The notes beneath the pieces were generated by a model that was not told where the DNA came from, did not search any database, and saw only the letters and a list, made by a program, of their open reading frames with translations. This document shows positions 11,441-20,272 of a stretch of 64,000 nt of DNA, piece after piece; position 1 is the stretch's first letter; every line of letters begins with the position of its first letter. Both the position numbers and the translations under genes were made by a program. The stretch lies in assembly GCF_041228105.1 (NCBI RefSeq), contig NZ_CP166097.1, forward strand, positions 3,968,001-4,032,000, written 5' to 3'. This stretch comes from Pectobacterium aroidearum (GTDB taxonomy: Bacteria > Pseudomonadota > Gammaproteobacteria > Enterobacterales > Enterobacteriaceae).

Positions 11441-11783
11441 CGTGTACTGCGCCATCCTGTGCATCCGGGCGGAACAGTTCATCAAGCAGCCCGATACGCA
11501 ACAGGATCGCCGCCGTCTCTTCTGGCGTGCCTTCCAGCGCTTCTTCAAAATAGGGAAGTAAAGCCAGCTCAGCGGGCAGCGCTAATTCGCTATCCAACAA
11601 GGCATGCATGCGCGGCAAAAAGACCCACTGCAACCACTCTTCGGGTTTCATGGTATCCAGGCTGAAAGGCTCCGTGCTGTTAAACGCCTCATCTTCCGGC
11701 GGAACAACCTGCCAGAAAGGACTTTCTCTCAATGCGCGCTCAATATCGAATAATGACTGACGGACCTGATTCTCTCTACTCAT
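11433..11783 (-). CDS. yqcC: YqcC family protein
   Basis: This is a small conserved protein (116 residues from MSRENQVRQS) of unknown function, coupled to truC by an 8-base overlap. EEWLQWVFLPRMHALLD is the recognisable family core. No signal peptide or membrane segment is visible. It lies directly downstream of the rsmB RNA terminator, as in E. coli where csrB is between syd and yqcC. The ORF extends upstream to 11837, but family alignment favours the ATG at 11783. Confidence 0.9.
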   Translation of the reverse strand: MSRENQVRQSLFDIERALRESPFWQVVPPEDEAFNSTEPFSLDTMKPEEWLQWVFLPRMHALLDSELALPAELALLPYFEEALEGTPEETAAILLRIGLLDELFRPDAQDGAVHDA

Positions 11784-11913
11784 GCGGTTTCTCGCCCTTG
11801 AAGCCAACAGTAATGGCGGCAAAGCATAGCATAGCATTGATATCAGCCTGACCCAATCGCCACATGTTGACCACGCGCTATCACGGATCTCCAGACATTA
11901 GGTTGTCAGAGGC

Positions 11914-11947
11914 AAAAAAGTGGGGGTACTGATTGCTCAGTACCCCC
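11914..11947 (-). terminator. Terminator of the rsmB RNA
   Basis: GGGGGTACTGA (11922-11932) and TCAGTACCCCC (11937-11947) form a perfect 11-bp stem with a TTGC loop. On the minus strand ACTTTTTTGCC follows, with six T (11919-11914). It is one of the strongest hairpins in the window. Confidence 0.93.
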
Positions 11948-12345
11948 GGTTCGTTTTATAGCTATCCCGCTACACATTTGCATCCCTGCTCATCCGTGAA
12001 AACTTTTCCTTTTTGGTCATCCTGACCCACAATCCTTGCTGGCGTCCCACTTTCTTCCTGACGTTTCCATCCTGTATCTTCCGTGATTCAATCCCTTTAG
12101 GCTCCTGCCCCACCGATATTCCTAATCGGCTCTCGGTCTCCTTCCTGGAGGTGTCCTTGATTTCATCCTGAAACCGTTTTTCTTCCTGAAAACTGCGCTT
12201 CTTCCTAAAACAGTGTTTATCCCTAAAACAGCGTTTCATCCTGAAACTGTGTCTCTTCCTGAAACAACGTTTCGTCCTGAAAACAACCCGAGTGCAGTAA
12301 CGCTATTTTGTTACCGACAGTTACCGTCACACACACTGTAACCGG
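11914..12345 (-). ncRNA. rsmB: RsmB (CsrB-type) regulatory RNA that sequesters RsmA/CsrA
   Basis: The minus strand between syd and yqcC, where E. coli has csrB, carries about 20 GGA motifs, many as CAGGAAG or CAGGATG and spaced roughly 18-20 bases apart at the 5' end. Segments match what I remember of E. coli CsrB: AAGGACACCTCCAGGA, GGAAAAGTT...GATGAGCAGGGA and AAACGAACCGGG just before the terminator. Such RNAs bind many RsmA/CsrA dimers and so relieve translational repression; in soft-rot bacteria this raises exoenzyme and quorum-sensing output. The 3' end is fixed by the terminator. The 5' end is only approximate (12280-12390), because I could not settle the promoter. A GacA-type box lies upstream at 12526. 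Confidence 0.93.
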
Positions 12346-12525
12346 TTACTAACTTAAGTAATAAGATGTATTAATTGTCAGCTTTCGGCAAGGGGCAAGT
12401 GACAATGTTTCTCAACGCCCCTTAAGCAAGGTAGTGTATTTTTGTCGCAATTAGCTAATTAATAATGAAAAAATAAAAATGAAACATATTTTCAACATTA
12501 AAGATAAGACATTTCTTACAGCAAA

Positions 12526-12543
12526 TGTAAGAGATCTCTCACA
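12526..12543. promoter_or_regulatory. GacA/UvrY binding box for rsmB
   Basis: TGTAAGAGATCTCTCACA fits the GacA/UvrY consensus TGTAAG-N6-CTTACA with one mismatch. It lies about 180-190 bases upstream of the likely rsmB start, the distance known for E. coli csrB. Another half-site, CTTACA at 12515-12520, is adjacent and makes a second dyad with TGTAAG. The box begins 28 bases before the syd stop. Confidence 0.85.
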
Positions 12544-12570
12544 AAGCCGAAAGTGAAATTCGATTAACCA

Positions 12571-13119
12571 TTAGACCGCTAACGGGTTAAGGCCAAACAG
12601 AAACGCTGCCAGCGTCGGTGCCAGGATCTGACGCTTTTTCGTGCCGAATTCTTCCAGGATGATTTCACCGGAAATATTACACAACGACACCATTGTCATC
12701 TCAGAATCGGTCGTCGCCAGAAACAGCGTCGGCGTAAGCTTAAGGCGTTTCTGCGTTAACAAATGGCCAATCAGATTCTCCTGCATGCGGGTGAAATCGT
12801 CTTCACTCCACACCTGTAATAGCTGGCAAGACAGCGAATCGAACTGCGCCGCCATATCCCCGGCATACTGTGCGGTGTAAAAAGCATGGACATCAGGATG
12901 CAGGCTGATTTCCAGCGCACGCTCCACGCCATCCAATGCGGCTGCAGGAGCAAAAGGCTGTGGCGACCAGTAAACCGTGTCCTCATGATTTTCGACAATA
13001 CACGGGGAAGGTATGCCGTAAAGCGCTTCACTGGCGGGCAAATGACCCTTCTCCTGTTGCCAACAGTCAACATAGCGCTGGGTAAACGCCGCCAGCGCCG
13101 AAACGACCTCATGCTCCAT
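12571..13119 (-). CDS. syd: SecY-interacting protein Syd
   Basis: Syd is a cytosolic protein that binds SecY and is thought to check proper SecYEG assembly. From the ATG at 13119 ([20 protein letters not shown]) the product has 182 residues (E. coli 181). [25 protein letters not shown] and [17 protein letters not shown] are conserved blocks. The ORF extends five codons to a GTG at 13134, less likely as the start. It is divergent from queF with a short spacer. rsmB and its activator box lie immediately downstream. Confidence 0.94.
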   Translation of the reverse strand: MEHEVVSALAAFTQRYVDCWQQEKGHLPASEALYGIPSPCIVENHEDTVYWSPQPFAPAAALDGVERALEISLHPDVHAFYTAQYAGDMAAQFDSLSCQLLQVWSEDDFTRMQENLIGHLLTQKRLKLTPTLFLATTDSEMTMVSLCNISGEIILEEFGTKKRQILAPTLAAFLFGLNPLAV

Positions 13120-13189
13120 AATTTTTCTCATCACTCTTTTAGTCAGGTTACACTATTCGCCATCACGCTTATCACATCAAGGTAACAGC

Positions 13190-14038
13190 ATGTCCGTTTA
13201 TGACAAGCACCAGGCCCTGAGCGGGCTGACATTGGGCAAACCCACTCCCTACCACGACCGCTATGATGCCGCCCTTCTGCAACCCGTGCCACGTAGCCTG
13301 AACCGCGATCCACTCGGCATTCATCCTGATAGCCTACCTTTTCATGGCGCAGATATCTGGACGCTCTACGAGCTTTCCTGGCTGAACAACCGTGGCGTGC
13401 CTCAGGTAGCCGTCGGTGAAATGCATCTCAATGCGGAAAGCCTGAATCTGATTGAATCAAAAAGTTTTAAGCTGTACCTGAACAGCTTTAATCAGACGAC
13501 ATTCGACAGTTGGGAGAGCGTACGCGCGACGTTAGCCAACGACCTGGCGCACTGTGCACAGGGGGACGTCAGCATCACGCTTTTCAAACTCAGCGAGCTT
13601 GAAGGCCAGCCGCTAGCAGGATTCACCGGCGAATGCATCGACGATCAAGACATACAGATCGACAGCTACGACTTCAACGCCGACTATCTGGCGACAAACG
13701 AGCAGGACGCGCCTGTCGTTGAAGAAACGCTGGTCAGCCACCTGCTGAAATCCAACTGTTTGATCACCCATCAGCCCGACTGGGGCTCTGTACAGATCCA
13801 CTATCGCGGCAAACACATTAACCGTGAAGCACTGCTGCGCTACATTGTCTCGTTTCGTCATCATAACGAATTTCATGAACAGTGTGTGGAACGAATTTTT
13901 AACGACATCATGCGCTACTACCAGCCGGAAAAACTCAGCGTTTACGCCCGCTATACCCGACGCGGCGGGCTGGACATCAACCCGTGGCGCAGCAATACCG
14001 CGTTTAACGCGCCAAATGGACGCCTGCCGCGTCAGTAA
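13190..14038 (+). CDS. queF: NADPH-dependent 7-cyano-7-deazaguanine reductase QueF
   Basis: QueF reduces preQ0 to preQ1 in queuosine biosynthesis for tRNA wobble position 34. The 282-residue protein is the long bimodular type found in enterobacteria. [15 protein letters not shown] (about 89-103) is the QueF signature. The catalytic Cys is C190 in [13 protein letters not shown], with the downstream Glu and His in [13 protein letters not shown]. An AAGGTAAC ribosome-binding site precedes the ATG. It stands alone, divergent from syd and followed by an intergenic repeat. Confidence 0.97.
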   Translation: MSVYDKHQALSGLTLGKPTPYHDRYDAALLQPVPRSLNRDPLGIHPDSLPFHGADIWTLYELSWLNNRGVPQVAVGEMHLNAESLNLIESKSFKLYLNSFNQTTFDSWESVRATLANDLAHCAQGDVSITLFKLSELEGQPLAGFTGECIDDQDIQIDSYDFNADYLATNEQDAPVVEETLVSHLLKSNCLITHQPDWGSVQIHYRGKHINREALLRYIVSFRHHNEFHEQCVERIFNDIMRYYQPEKLSVYARYTRRGGLDINPWRSNTAFNAPNGRLPRQ

Positions 14039-14070
14039 CTGACCGATAAATCGCAGGCTTGCACGGTAAG

Positions 14071-14212
14071 ATACCCTAAATAATTCGAGTTTCAGGACAA
14101 AGCGTTAGCGTTTTGAACAACGCAAAGCGTTGGCCCGTTAGGGCTGGCCCACGACGGGCTGAGTATTTGAATGAAGCCAACGTACATGCAACTTAAAATA
14201 TGACGGGGATAT
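14071..14212. repeat. Intergenic MITE-like repeat, copy 2
   Basis: This 142-base element starts with the same 24 bases as copy 1 at 9508 (ATACCCTAAATAATTCGAGT...) and ends with the same motif (ATGCAACTTAAAATATGACGG). The interior differs: it contains AAAGCGTTAGCGTTTTG and GCCCGTTAGGGCTGGCCC, short inverted repeats absent from copy 1. No coding potential is evident. It lies between queF and ppnN. A short hairpin GCGTG-GCGT-CACGC (14213-14226) directly follows it. Confidence 0.75.
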
Positions 14213-14226
14213 GCGTGGCGTCACGC

Positions 14227-14496
14227 AAGTTAGGCGAGAGACTGCTGCCAACATTGGAAAAAATGATGGCAGCGCGTTAAGGTGGTATGCCAGACAACAA
14301 AAGATCCATAACGTCTGAACGGTACTCAAGTAGGTTTCATTTAGGCTCGCGGAGTTTAGTGCCAGTACATTCCGCGTAGCTTCTTAGATGAATGACATTC
14401 GTGCCGTGTTGCTGAAGCGTCGAGCGTGTAGCAACGGAACGTGCTCTCGGCAGCCAGCATGGCATCGCGAATTATATTGCGTTTCAAGGAGCAAAA
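14227..14496 (+). other. Long ppnN upstream region, nothing firm identified
   Basis: Between the repeat and the ppnN start I see no convincing ORF or RNA gene. AAGGAG at about 14487 is the ppnN ribosome-binding site. A long leader is possible, but I could not place a promoter. Confidence 0.4.
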
Positions 14497-15861
14497 TTGA
14501 TTACACATATCAGCCCATTGGGATCGATGGATTTGTTATCGCAGTTGGAAGTCGACATGCTGAAAAGCACGGCCAGCAGCGATCTCTACCGTTTGTTTCG
14601 CAACTGTTCCCTCGCCGTACTGAATTCCGGTAGCCAGACAGATAACAGCAAAGAGCTGCTGTCTCGTTATGAAGATTTTGATATCAACGTGCTGCGCCGC
14701 GAGCGCGGCGTCAAACTGGAACTGGTGAACCCGCCGGAAGACGCTTTCGTTGACGGCAATATCATTCGAGCCTTGCAGGCCAACCTGTTCGCCGTATTGC
14801 GCGATATTCTTTTCGTCAATGGTCAAATCGCCAGCGCGGGCCGCTATCAGAATCTGAATCTGGAAAATTCCGCCCATATCACCAATCTGGTGTTCTCTAT
14901 TCTACGTAATGCCAAGGCGCTCCACGTCGGGGAAGAACCGAACATGGTGGTTTGCTGGGGCGGCCATTCGATTAATGAAATCGAATACCTGTATGCCCGC
15001 AAGGTAGGTAGCCAGCTCGGCCTGCGTGAACTGAACATCTGTACGGGCTGCGGTCCGGGTGCGATGGAAGCGCCCATGAAAGGTGCCGCCGTCGGCCACG
15101 CACAACAGCGCTATAAAGAAGGACGCTTCATCGGTATGACCGAGCCTTCCATTATTGCGGCCGAACCGCCAAATCCGCTGGTCAATGAACTGATCATCAT
15201 GCCGGACATTGAAAAGCGTCTGGAAGCGTTTGTCCGTATCGGACACGGCATCATCATTTTCCCCGGCGGGGTCGGAACGGCGGAAGAGTTCCTCTATCTG
15301 CTAGGCATCATGATGAACCCGGAAAACAGCGAGCAGGTGTTGCCGATTATCCTGACCGGGCCGGAAGAAAGCGCAGACTATTTCCGCGTGCTGGACGAAT
15401 TCATCGTTGGCACGCTGGGACGTCAGGCGCGTCGTTACTACTCAATCATCATTAATGACGCCGCAGAAGTCGCTCGTCAGATGAAGAAAGCGATGCCACT
15501 GGTGAAAGAGAGCCGTCGCCACACCGGCGATGCGTACAGCTTTAACTGGTCACTACGCATTGCGCCCGATCTGCAACTGCCCTTCGAGCCGACACATGAA
15601 AACATGGCCGATCTCAACCTGCACCCGAACCAGCCGGCTGAAGAGCTTGCAGCCGCACTGCGCCGGGCATTCTCCGGTATTGTGGCGGGTAATGTGAAAG
15701 AAGTGGGCATTCAGGCTATTGAGCAACGTGGGCCGTACAAAATTCATGGCGATCCACAGATGATGAAAAGCATGGATACGCTGTTACAAGGCTTTGTCGC
15801 ACAGCAGCGCATGAAGCTGCCCGGCAGCGCCTATATCCCCTGCTACGAAATCTGCTCCTAA
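14497..15861 (+). CDS. ppnN: Nucleotide 5'-monophosphate nucleosidase PpnN (YgdH)
   Basis: PpnN cleaves purine and pyrimidine nucleotide monophosphates to base and ribose 5-phosphate and in E. coli is stimulated by (p)ppGpp. The 454-residue product equals the E. coli length and begins with a TTG codon (TTG ATT ACA CAT) five bases after AAGGAG. The LOG-family motif [16 protein letters not shown] and the Rossmann [18 protein letters not shown] are present, and the N- and C-terminal extensions of PpnN are intact. The gene precedes xni; the intervening sdaC-sdaB and fuc genes of E. coli are absent. Confidence 0.96.
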   Translation: MITHISPLGSMDLLSQLEVDMLKSTASSDLYRLFRNCSLAVLNSGSQTDNSKELLSRYEDFDINVLRRERGVKLELVNPPEDAFVDGNIIRALQANLFAVLRDILFVNGQIASAGRYQNLNLENSAHITNLVFSILRNAKALHVGEEPNMVVCWGGHSINEIEYLYARKVGSQLGLRELNICTGCGPGAMEAPMKGAAVGHAQQRYKEGRFIGMTEPSIIAAEPPNPLVNELIIMPDIEKRLEAFVRIGHGIIIFPGGVGTAEEFLYLLGIMMNPENSEQVLPIILTGPEESADYFRVLDEFIVGTLGRQARRYYSIIINDAAEVARQMKKAMPLVKESRRHTGDAYSFNWSLRIAPDLQLPFEPTHENMADLNLHPNQPAEELAAALRRAFSGIVAGNVKEVGIQAIEQRGPYKIHGDPQMMKSMDTLLQGFVAQQRMKLPGSAYIPCYEICS

Positions 15862-15884
15862 CGATTCACCGATCGCACCAACGC

Positions 15885-15908
15885 GGGGAAGCCTAGCTTC
15901 CCCCTCTT
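15885..15908 (+). terminator. Probable terminator after ppnN
   Basis: GGGGAAGC (15885-15892) / GCTTCCCC (15896-15903), loop CTA, followed by CTCTTTA. The stem is strong but the T-run is weak. Confidence 0.55.
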
Positions 15909-15939
15909 TATCACGAATAGCACTATCAGGGATTACGCG

Positions 15940-16722
15940 ATGCCCGTCCATTTGCTGATTGTCGACGCGCTCAATCTGATACGTCGCATTCATGCGGTAC
16001 AAGGTTCGCCCTGTATCACAGCATGCCAACATGCGCTGCATCAGCTCATACAAAACAGCCAGCCTACGCACGCGGTGGCCGTCTTTGATGATGAAGATCG
16101 CGATACAAGCTGGCGTCACCAACTCCTGCCTGACTACAAGGCAGGTCGTACGCCAATGCCGGACAATCTGAAACAGGAACTACCGCAAATTAAAGCGGCA
16201 TTTGCCGCAGCAGGCGTAGCAAGCTGGCATAGCCCCGGCAATGAGGCCGACGATCTGGCGGCTACGCTAGCCACCAAGCTGTCATCAGCAGGTCATCAGG
16301 CAACGATTGTGTCGACCGATAAAGGATACTGCCAGCTATTAGCGCCACACATTCAGATCAGGGACTACTTCCAGAAGCGCTGGTTGGATCTGCCGTTTGT
16401 TGAACAAGAGTTTGGTGTGTCGCCGCAGCAGCTTACGGACTATTGGGGGCTTGCGGGCATTAGCAGCAGCAAAATACCGGGCGTCGCAGGTATCGGCCCT
16501 AAAAGCGCCGCACAACTGTTGCAACAGGCTGGGAGTCTGGAAGCGCTCTATCAACAATTAGATGGCGTGCCAGAAAAGTGGCGTAAGAAGCTGGAACAGC
16601 ACAAAGAAATGGCGCTAGTCAGCCGTCAGATTGCCACACTGCGTACCGATTTAACGCTCAATGGCAATCTGCAACAGTTGAGGCTACCAGTGCAGAGTGT
16701 CGCCCAGTCGGATCCTCACTAG
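15940..16722 (+). CDS. xni: Flap endonuclease Xni (ExoIX)
   Basis: Xni is a structure-specific flap endonuclease related to the 5'-nuclease domain of DNA polymerase I. The 260-residue protein starts [20 protein letters not shown]. It has the acidic metal-site segments [12 protein letters not shown] and [11 protein letters not shown], and the helix-hairpin-helix [16 protein letters not shown]. It lacks some of the metal ligands of PolA-type nucleases, as is normal for this family. It is convergent with rlmM, 56 bases away. Confidence 0.95.
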   Translation: MPVHLLIVDALNLIRRIHAVQGSPCITACQHALHQLIQNSQPTHAVAVFDDEDRDTSWRHQLLPDYKAGRTPMPDNLKQELPQIKAAFAAAGVASWHSPGNEADDLAATLATKLSSAGHQATIVSTDKGYCQLLAPHIQIRDYFQKRWLDLPFVEQEFGVSPQQLTDYWGLAGISSSKIPGVAGIGPKSAAQLLQQAGSLEALYQQLDGVPEKWRKKLEQHKEMALVSRQIATLRTDLTLNGNLQQLRLPVQSVAQSDPH

Positions 16723-16778
16723 CGACACACATGAATATGGATGCGTACCCATTACCCCAGATACGCACCCACATGCTG

Positions 16779-17879
16779 TTACCGCTCGTCGCGACGGCCG
16801 GGCACTGCACTCCAGAAACGACGGACATGCACGGTGATTTCTTCGCGGTCATGGTACAGGTGCTTGGCATGCACTTCGGCATTAATGCCATTTTCACTCA
16901 GGCGTTCTTGCAGCACCGCCAGATTATGCGACACCTCTTCATAACGCTTCTTCATCGGCAGTTTAAGGTTGAAAATGGCCTCGCGACACCAGCCTTTGAT
17001 CAGCCAATCACTCATCAGGCTGGTGACTTTCGCGGGCTTTTCCACCATGTCGCACACCAGCCAGTACACGTTATTACGCGGTGGCTCAAAGCGGAAACCG
17101 TCCGCCTGATGGTGCATCACCTGCCCTGTCTCCATCAGGCTCGGCGCCATGGGTCCATTGTCTACCGCATAAACCATCATGCTGCGTTTAACCAGTTGGT
17201 AAGTCCAACCGCCGGGACACGCGCCTAAATCCACCGCGTACATGCCGCTGCCTAGGCGCTCATCCCACTCATCCGCAGGAATAAAGACGTGAAACGCTTC
17301 TTCCAGCTTCAATGTCGAACGACTTGGTGCATCAGAAGGAAATTTAAGCCGTGGGATCCCCATGTAAAACGGCGAGTTATTATTGCTATAGGAGTAACCG
17401 ACATAGCAGCAGCCTGGGGCAATAAACAGCACATGTAGTACCGGCCGATCGGCTTTTTCATAACCCAACAGAATTTTATGTTCGCGCAACGCCGCACGCA
17501 GCGGCACGGTGAATTTGCGGCAGAACTTCATCAGCTCTTTGCTTTCGTTGGTATCGGGAACTTCAACGCGCAGTTCTCCTGCACGTTCAATAGCTCCCGA
17601 CAACATGCCGACAATTGGCGTGATACGATCTTCCGGCGGCAGATCGCGCAGCAGTTCACCACTCACGAACATCTGACGGGCAAAAATCAGCTCATGAAAC
17701 GGCAGCGTTTTCACCAGACGCTCAGCATCTTCATGCTGGTAGCATTCAAATACGACGTAGCCGCTGTTTTCTTTTACCCGCGCGAAACCATAGGCATCAT
17801 GCTGCGTGGCTTTTTCCGTTATTTCCGCCGCACACTCTTTCTCAAACCCAGGGCGGCAATACAAAATGACTCTATTCAT
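16779..17879 (-). CDS. rlmM: 23S rRNA 2'-O-ribose C2498 methyltransferase RlmM
   Basis: RlmM methylates the 2'-OH of C2498 in 23S rRNA using S-adenosylmethionine. The 366-residue protein has an N-terminal THUMP-like domain (residues about 1-170) and a Rossmann methyltransferase domain with [18 protein letters not shown] as SAM-binding motif [16 protein letters not shown] contains the catalytic Lys region. Its ATG overlaps the end of ygdD by 8 bases, so the two genes are probably one transcript. Confidence 0.97.
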   Translation of the reverse strand: MNRVILYCRPGFEKECAAEITEKATQHDAYGFARVKENSGYVVFECYQHEDAERLVKTLPFHELIFARQMFVSGELLRDLPPEDRITPIVGMLSGAIERAGELRVEVPDTNESKELMKFCRKFTVPLRAALREHKILLGYEKADRPVLHVLFIAPGCCYVGYSYSNNNSPFYMGIPRLKFPSDAPSRSTLKLEEAFHVFIPADEWDERLGSGMYAVDLGACPGGWTYQLVKRSMMVYAVDNGPMAPSLMETGQVMHHQADGFRFEPPRNNVYWLVCDMVEKPAKVTSLMSDWLIKGWCREAIFNLKLPMKKRYEEVSHNLAVLQERLSENGINAEVHAKHLYHDREEITVHVRRFWSAVPGRRDER

Positions 17880-18267
17880 GGCGTTCAGCCTTTCTCTTCA
17901 GACGCAGTGCGCCAATCAATAATAATATCCATCCCACCAGAAAACAGGCTCCGCCAATCGGCGTCACATAAACCCATAGTTTCAGGTGAGAAAGCGCCAG
18001 ACAGTACAAACTTCCGCTGAAGAGTACCGTTCCCAACGCCAGAAAAACGCTGCTCCAGTAAAACCACAGATTGGTTCGCTGTTGCATCGCAACCGCCAGC
18101 GCCAGAATCGCTAACGTGTGAAATGCCTGATATTCAAGGCCGGTTTTCAACCACCCCAGTTCCGTTGCACCCAGCGTTTTGCTAAGAACATGGGAACCAA
18201 ACGCGCCCAGCGCGACAAAAGTAAAGCCGCTGATAGCAGCAAATACCAACATAAAACGACTATTCAT
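17872..18267 (-). CDS. ygdD: DUF423 inner membrane protein YgdD
   Basis: YgdD is a small inner-membrane protein (131 residues, four predicted membrane segments) of unknown function. The [13 protein letters not shown] motif near the N-terminus and [19 protein letters not shown] are family hallmarks. It overlaps rlmM by 8 bases. Just upstream of its ATG, a 14-base stretch containing the ribosome-binding site is duplicated in tandem (18268-18295). It follows gcvA on the same strand with a 139-base gap. Confidence 0.94.
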   Translation of the reverse strand: MNSRFMLVFAAISGFTFVALGAFGSHVLSKTLGATELGWLKTGLEYQAFHTLAILALAVAMQQRTNLWFYWSSVFLALGTVLFSGSLYCLALSHLKLWVYVTPIGGACFLVGWILLLIGALRLKRKAERHE

Positions 18268-18295
18268 CGTTATTACCTATACGTTATTACCTATA
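18268..18295 (-). repeat. 14-bp tandem duplication of the ygdD ribosome-binding region
   Basis: CGTTATTACCTATA occurs twice in exact tandem, directly abutting the ygdD ATG. On the minus strand each copy reads TATAGGTAATAACG, so the AGGTAA Shine-Dalgarno is present twice, 14 bases apart. Confidence 0.9.
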
Positions 18296-18406
18296 AACGA
18301 GGTTGCTGACAAAGACCGCCGTTTTCATTCTGCAAATAGATCTGTCATCAGTCTGAAACGTAGTTATCTACGTGAGTTATTCGGCTAACCAGTCAGCAAC
18401 ACAGTC

Positions 18407-19330
18407 TCAGCGCGTGCCGTTGTCATAGCGAAAACGAAATTTCTCCTGCTCGCTGGCAGCCCGCGCCAGAATCCAATGGCGAAAGGCGGCTATTTTACCC
18501 AGTTCTGCCTGACTGTCATGACATACCAGATAAAAAGCATTCCGGCTGACCAGCACATCGTTAAACGGACACACTAATCGCCCAGCTTCAATTTCCGTTT
18601 GCGCCATCACATTATTCGCCAGCGCCACACCTTGCCCGTGGATGGCCGCCTGCAACACCATGGCACTGTGGCTGAAAATCGGCCCCTGCTGTACGTTAAT
18701 TTGCACCCCAAGCTGACGCGTATAGGACAGCCAGTCACGGCGCGACGCATCGTGCAGCAGCGTATGCGCCACCAAATCATCAGGCGTCTTTAACGGGTGG
18801 CTCCCCGTCAGCAATGCTGGTGAACAAACTGGCAGGAGATACTCAGCGTACAGCTTTTCTACCCGTAGTCCCGGCCAGTTCCCCCGGCCGTAGAAAATCG
18901 CGACATCCACGTCATCTGCCAGACGATCTTCATCGCGATCCACCGCCTGAATACGAACATCAATCCCCGGATAGTCGGAGTTAAAGCTCGACAGACGCGG
19001 TACCAGCCAATGAATGGCAAAGCTGGGCAGCAGGCTAACCGTCAACGCACCTTTGGCGCTGCGGGATTGCAGCTTACGGGTTGCGTCATTCAAAGATGAG
19101 AAGATCTCTTTGATATCAAGATAGTAACTTTGCCCCTCTTCCGTCAGCAGCAGGGAACGATTACGACGGCGGAACAATTTAAGCCCCAGAAAATCTTCCA
19201 GTGACTTAATCTGGTGGCTGACGGCAGCCTGCGTAACAAACAGTTCTTCTGCCGCTTTGGTAAAGCTTAAATGGCGAGCCGCCGCATCAAAAACGCGCAA
19301 TGCGTTGAGCGGAGGGAGACGTTTTGACAT
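18407..19330 (-). CDS. gcvA: LysR-type regulator of the glycine cleavage system GcvA
   Basis: GcvA activates the gcvTHP glycine-cleavage operon when glycine is abundant, represses it with purines, and activates the divergent small RNA gene gcvB. The 307-residue protein starts MSKRLPPLNALRVFDAAARH. Its winged HTH is KAAEELFVTQAAVSHQIKSLEDFLG, and the rest is a LysR effector domain. Its gene is divergent from gcvB (19581), with about 250 bases between them that should contain the GcvA sites. Placement matches E. coli. Confidence 0.97.
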   Translation of the reverse strand: MSKRLPPLNALRVFDAAARHLSFTKAAEELFVTQAAVSHQIKSLEDFLGLKLFRRRNRSLLLTEEGQSYYLDIKEIFSSLNDATRKLQSRSAKGALTVSLLPSFAIHWLVPRLSSFNSDYPGIDVRIQAVDRDEDRLADDVDVAIFYGRGNWPGLRVEKLYAEYLLPVCSPALLTGSHPLKTPDDLVAHTLLHDASRRDWLSYTRQLGVQINVQQGPIFSHSAMVLQAAIHGQGVALANNVMAQTEIEAGRLVCPFNDVLVSRNAFYLVCHDSQAELGKIAAFRHWILARAASEQEKFRFRYDNGTR

Positions 19331-19530
19331 GAATGAAATCTTTTGGTTTACGCTAAATCAGCGATTGATCAGGTACATTCGTACCCATTAAATCTTAATA
19401 TGCAGAAAGGCAACAACGGGAAAGATCGCCTGCCAATTAGCTGGCTAAGCGATTAATACCAGTGGCAACAGCCAGATTCTCTGCAACGAAAAGATGACGG
19501 GTACATATATTAGTTTTTGTAATCCGAGAC

Positions 19531-19559
19531 ATTATAATTTGTCCGTTGAGGATGTACCA
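19531..19559 (-). promoter_or_regulatory. Candidate gcvA promoter
   Basis: On the minus strand a perfect TATAAT (19536-19531) is preceded 17 bases upstream by TGGTAC, a poor -35. Weak -35 elements are expected at activator-controlled promoters. It overlaps the gcvB promoter region. Confidence 0.4.
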
Positions 19560-19574
19560 GCAAATACCTATATT
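19546..19574 (+). promoter_or_regulatory. gcvB promoter
   Basis: TTGAGG (19546-19551) and TATATT (19569-19574) with a 17-base spacer lie 7 bases before the predicted gcvB start. This arrangement fixes the RNA 5' end well. Confidence 0.75.
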
Positions 19575-19580
19575 AGCGCA

Positions 19581-19779
19581 ACTTCCTGGGCCGGAACGAA
19601 AAGTGCGGATGGGTGACCTGAGGTGCTTTTGGCTTGTGGTTGTGATGTTGTGTTTGCTATTTGTTTGTCTGCCTTTTGCAGATGTGGTAGCGAGTCTACC
19701 CTATTCACTTCCTGTACATTTACCCTGTCTGTCCAAAGTGATTTTTTGTGTAGCACCGCAAATTGCGGTGCTTTTTTTT
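19581..19779 (+). ncRNA. gcvB: GcvB small regulatory RNA
   Basis: GcvB is an Hfq-dependent RNA that base-pairs with many mRNAs for amino-acid and peptide uptake (oppA, dppA and others). The sequence begins ACTTCCTG-GCCGGAACGAAAAGT, like E. coli GcvB. The G/U-rich R1 seed GGTTGTGATGTTGTGTTTG is at about 19636-19655. The conserved ACATTTACCCTGTCTGTCC (R2) precedes the terminator AGCACCGC-AAATT-GCGGTGCT plus T8. The length is about 199 nt (E. coli 205). It is divergent from gcvA. Short ORFs called here are not genes. Confidence 0.96.
19752..19779 (+). terminator. gcvB terminator
   Basis: AGCACCGC (19752-19759) / GCGGTGCT (19765-19772), loop AAATT, then T8. Nearly identical to the E. coli gcvB terminator. 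Confidence 0.95.
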
Positions 19780-19867
19780 GCTTACGTTTCACACCTGAAA
19801 TGCCATGACACACCGCTCTCAGTCTGGCACGGCTTAACAGGCAACGTGTGATGATGGGCAAGCAGCA

Positions 19868-20089
19868 CTACTTCCCTTTCACCATTTCTTTCACATTATC
19901 ACGATTAATTTGCTGCTGCTGACCGTAGGCATCGGTATAGCTGATCATACCCGTCTCATCGTCAACCTTCGGTTTACCCTCTGCAACGATGGTACGCCCG
20001 TCATTGGTGTGCATGACGTAATTACTGGAACAGGCTGCCAGAGAAAACGCCATCACGATAGCGGCAAAAATAGAAATTTTATTCTTCAT
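19868..20089 (-). CDS. ygdI: DUF903 small lipoprotein YgdI
   Basis: This 73-residue protein has a lipoprotein signal peptide (MKNKISIFAAIVMAFSLAAC) with lipobox LAAC, so Cys20 would be lipidated. The mature part, SSNYVMHTNDGRTIVAEGKP...DETGMISYTD, is the DUF903 fold of unknown function. A paralogue, ygdR, sits at 53822-54040 in this window. It is divergent from csdA. Confidence 0.95.
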   Translation of the reverse strand: MKNKISIFAAIVMAFSLAACSSNYVMHTNDGRTIVAEGKPKVDDETGMISYTDAYGQQQQINRDNVKEMVKGK

Positions 20090-20272
20090 AGTTAACCCTC
20101 AATGAATTTAAATGTTTTCTAGTTAACCTTATTCATCAGGAAATCCTGAAAATTAACACTTTAAAGCGTAGCAACAGTTTCTTTTTTTTCCATAAAATCG
20201 CATTAGGCATAGTCCTAAACTTGTCTCTCTCGACAAAATGGGACAGGATCGGTCCTCCAAAAGAGGATGCTC

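Noticed and set aside
11970..12239. 89-codon minus-strand ORF rich in Lys, Arg and Glu
   Set aside because: It is the rsmB RNA read as protein; its composition follows from the repeated CAGGAAG/GGA motifs, and it has no ribosome-binding site.
19546..19851. 101-codon plus-strand ORF with hydrophobic product
   Set aside because: It covers GcvB including its promoter and terminator; the RNA explains the sequence.
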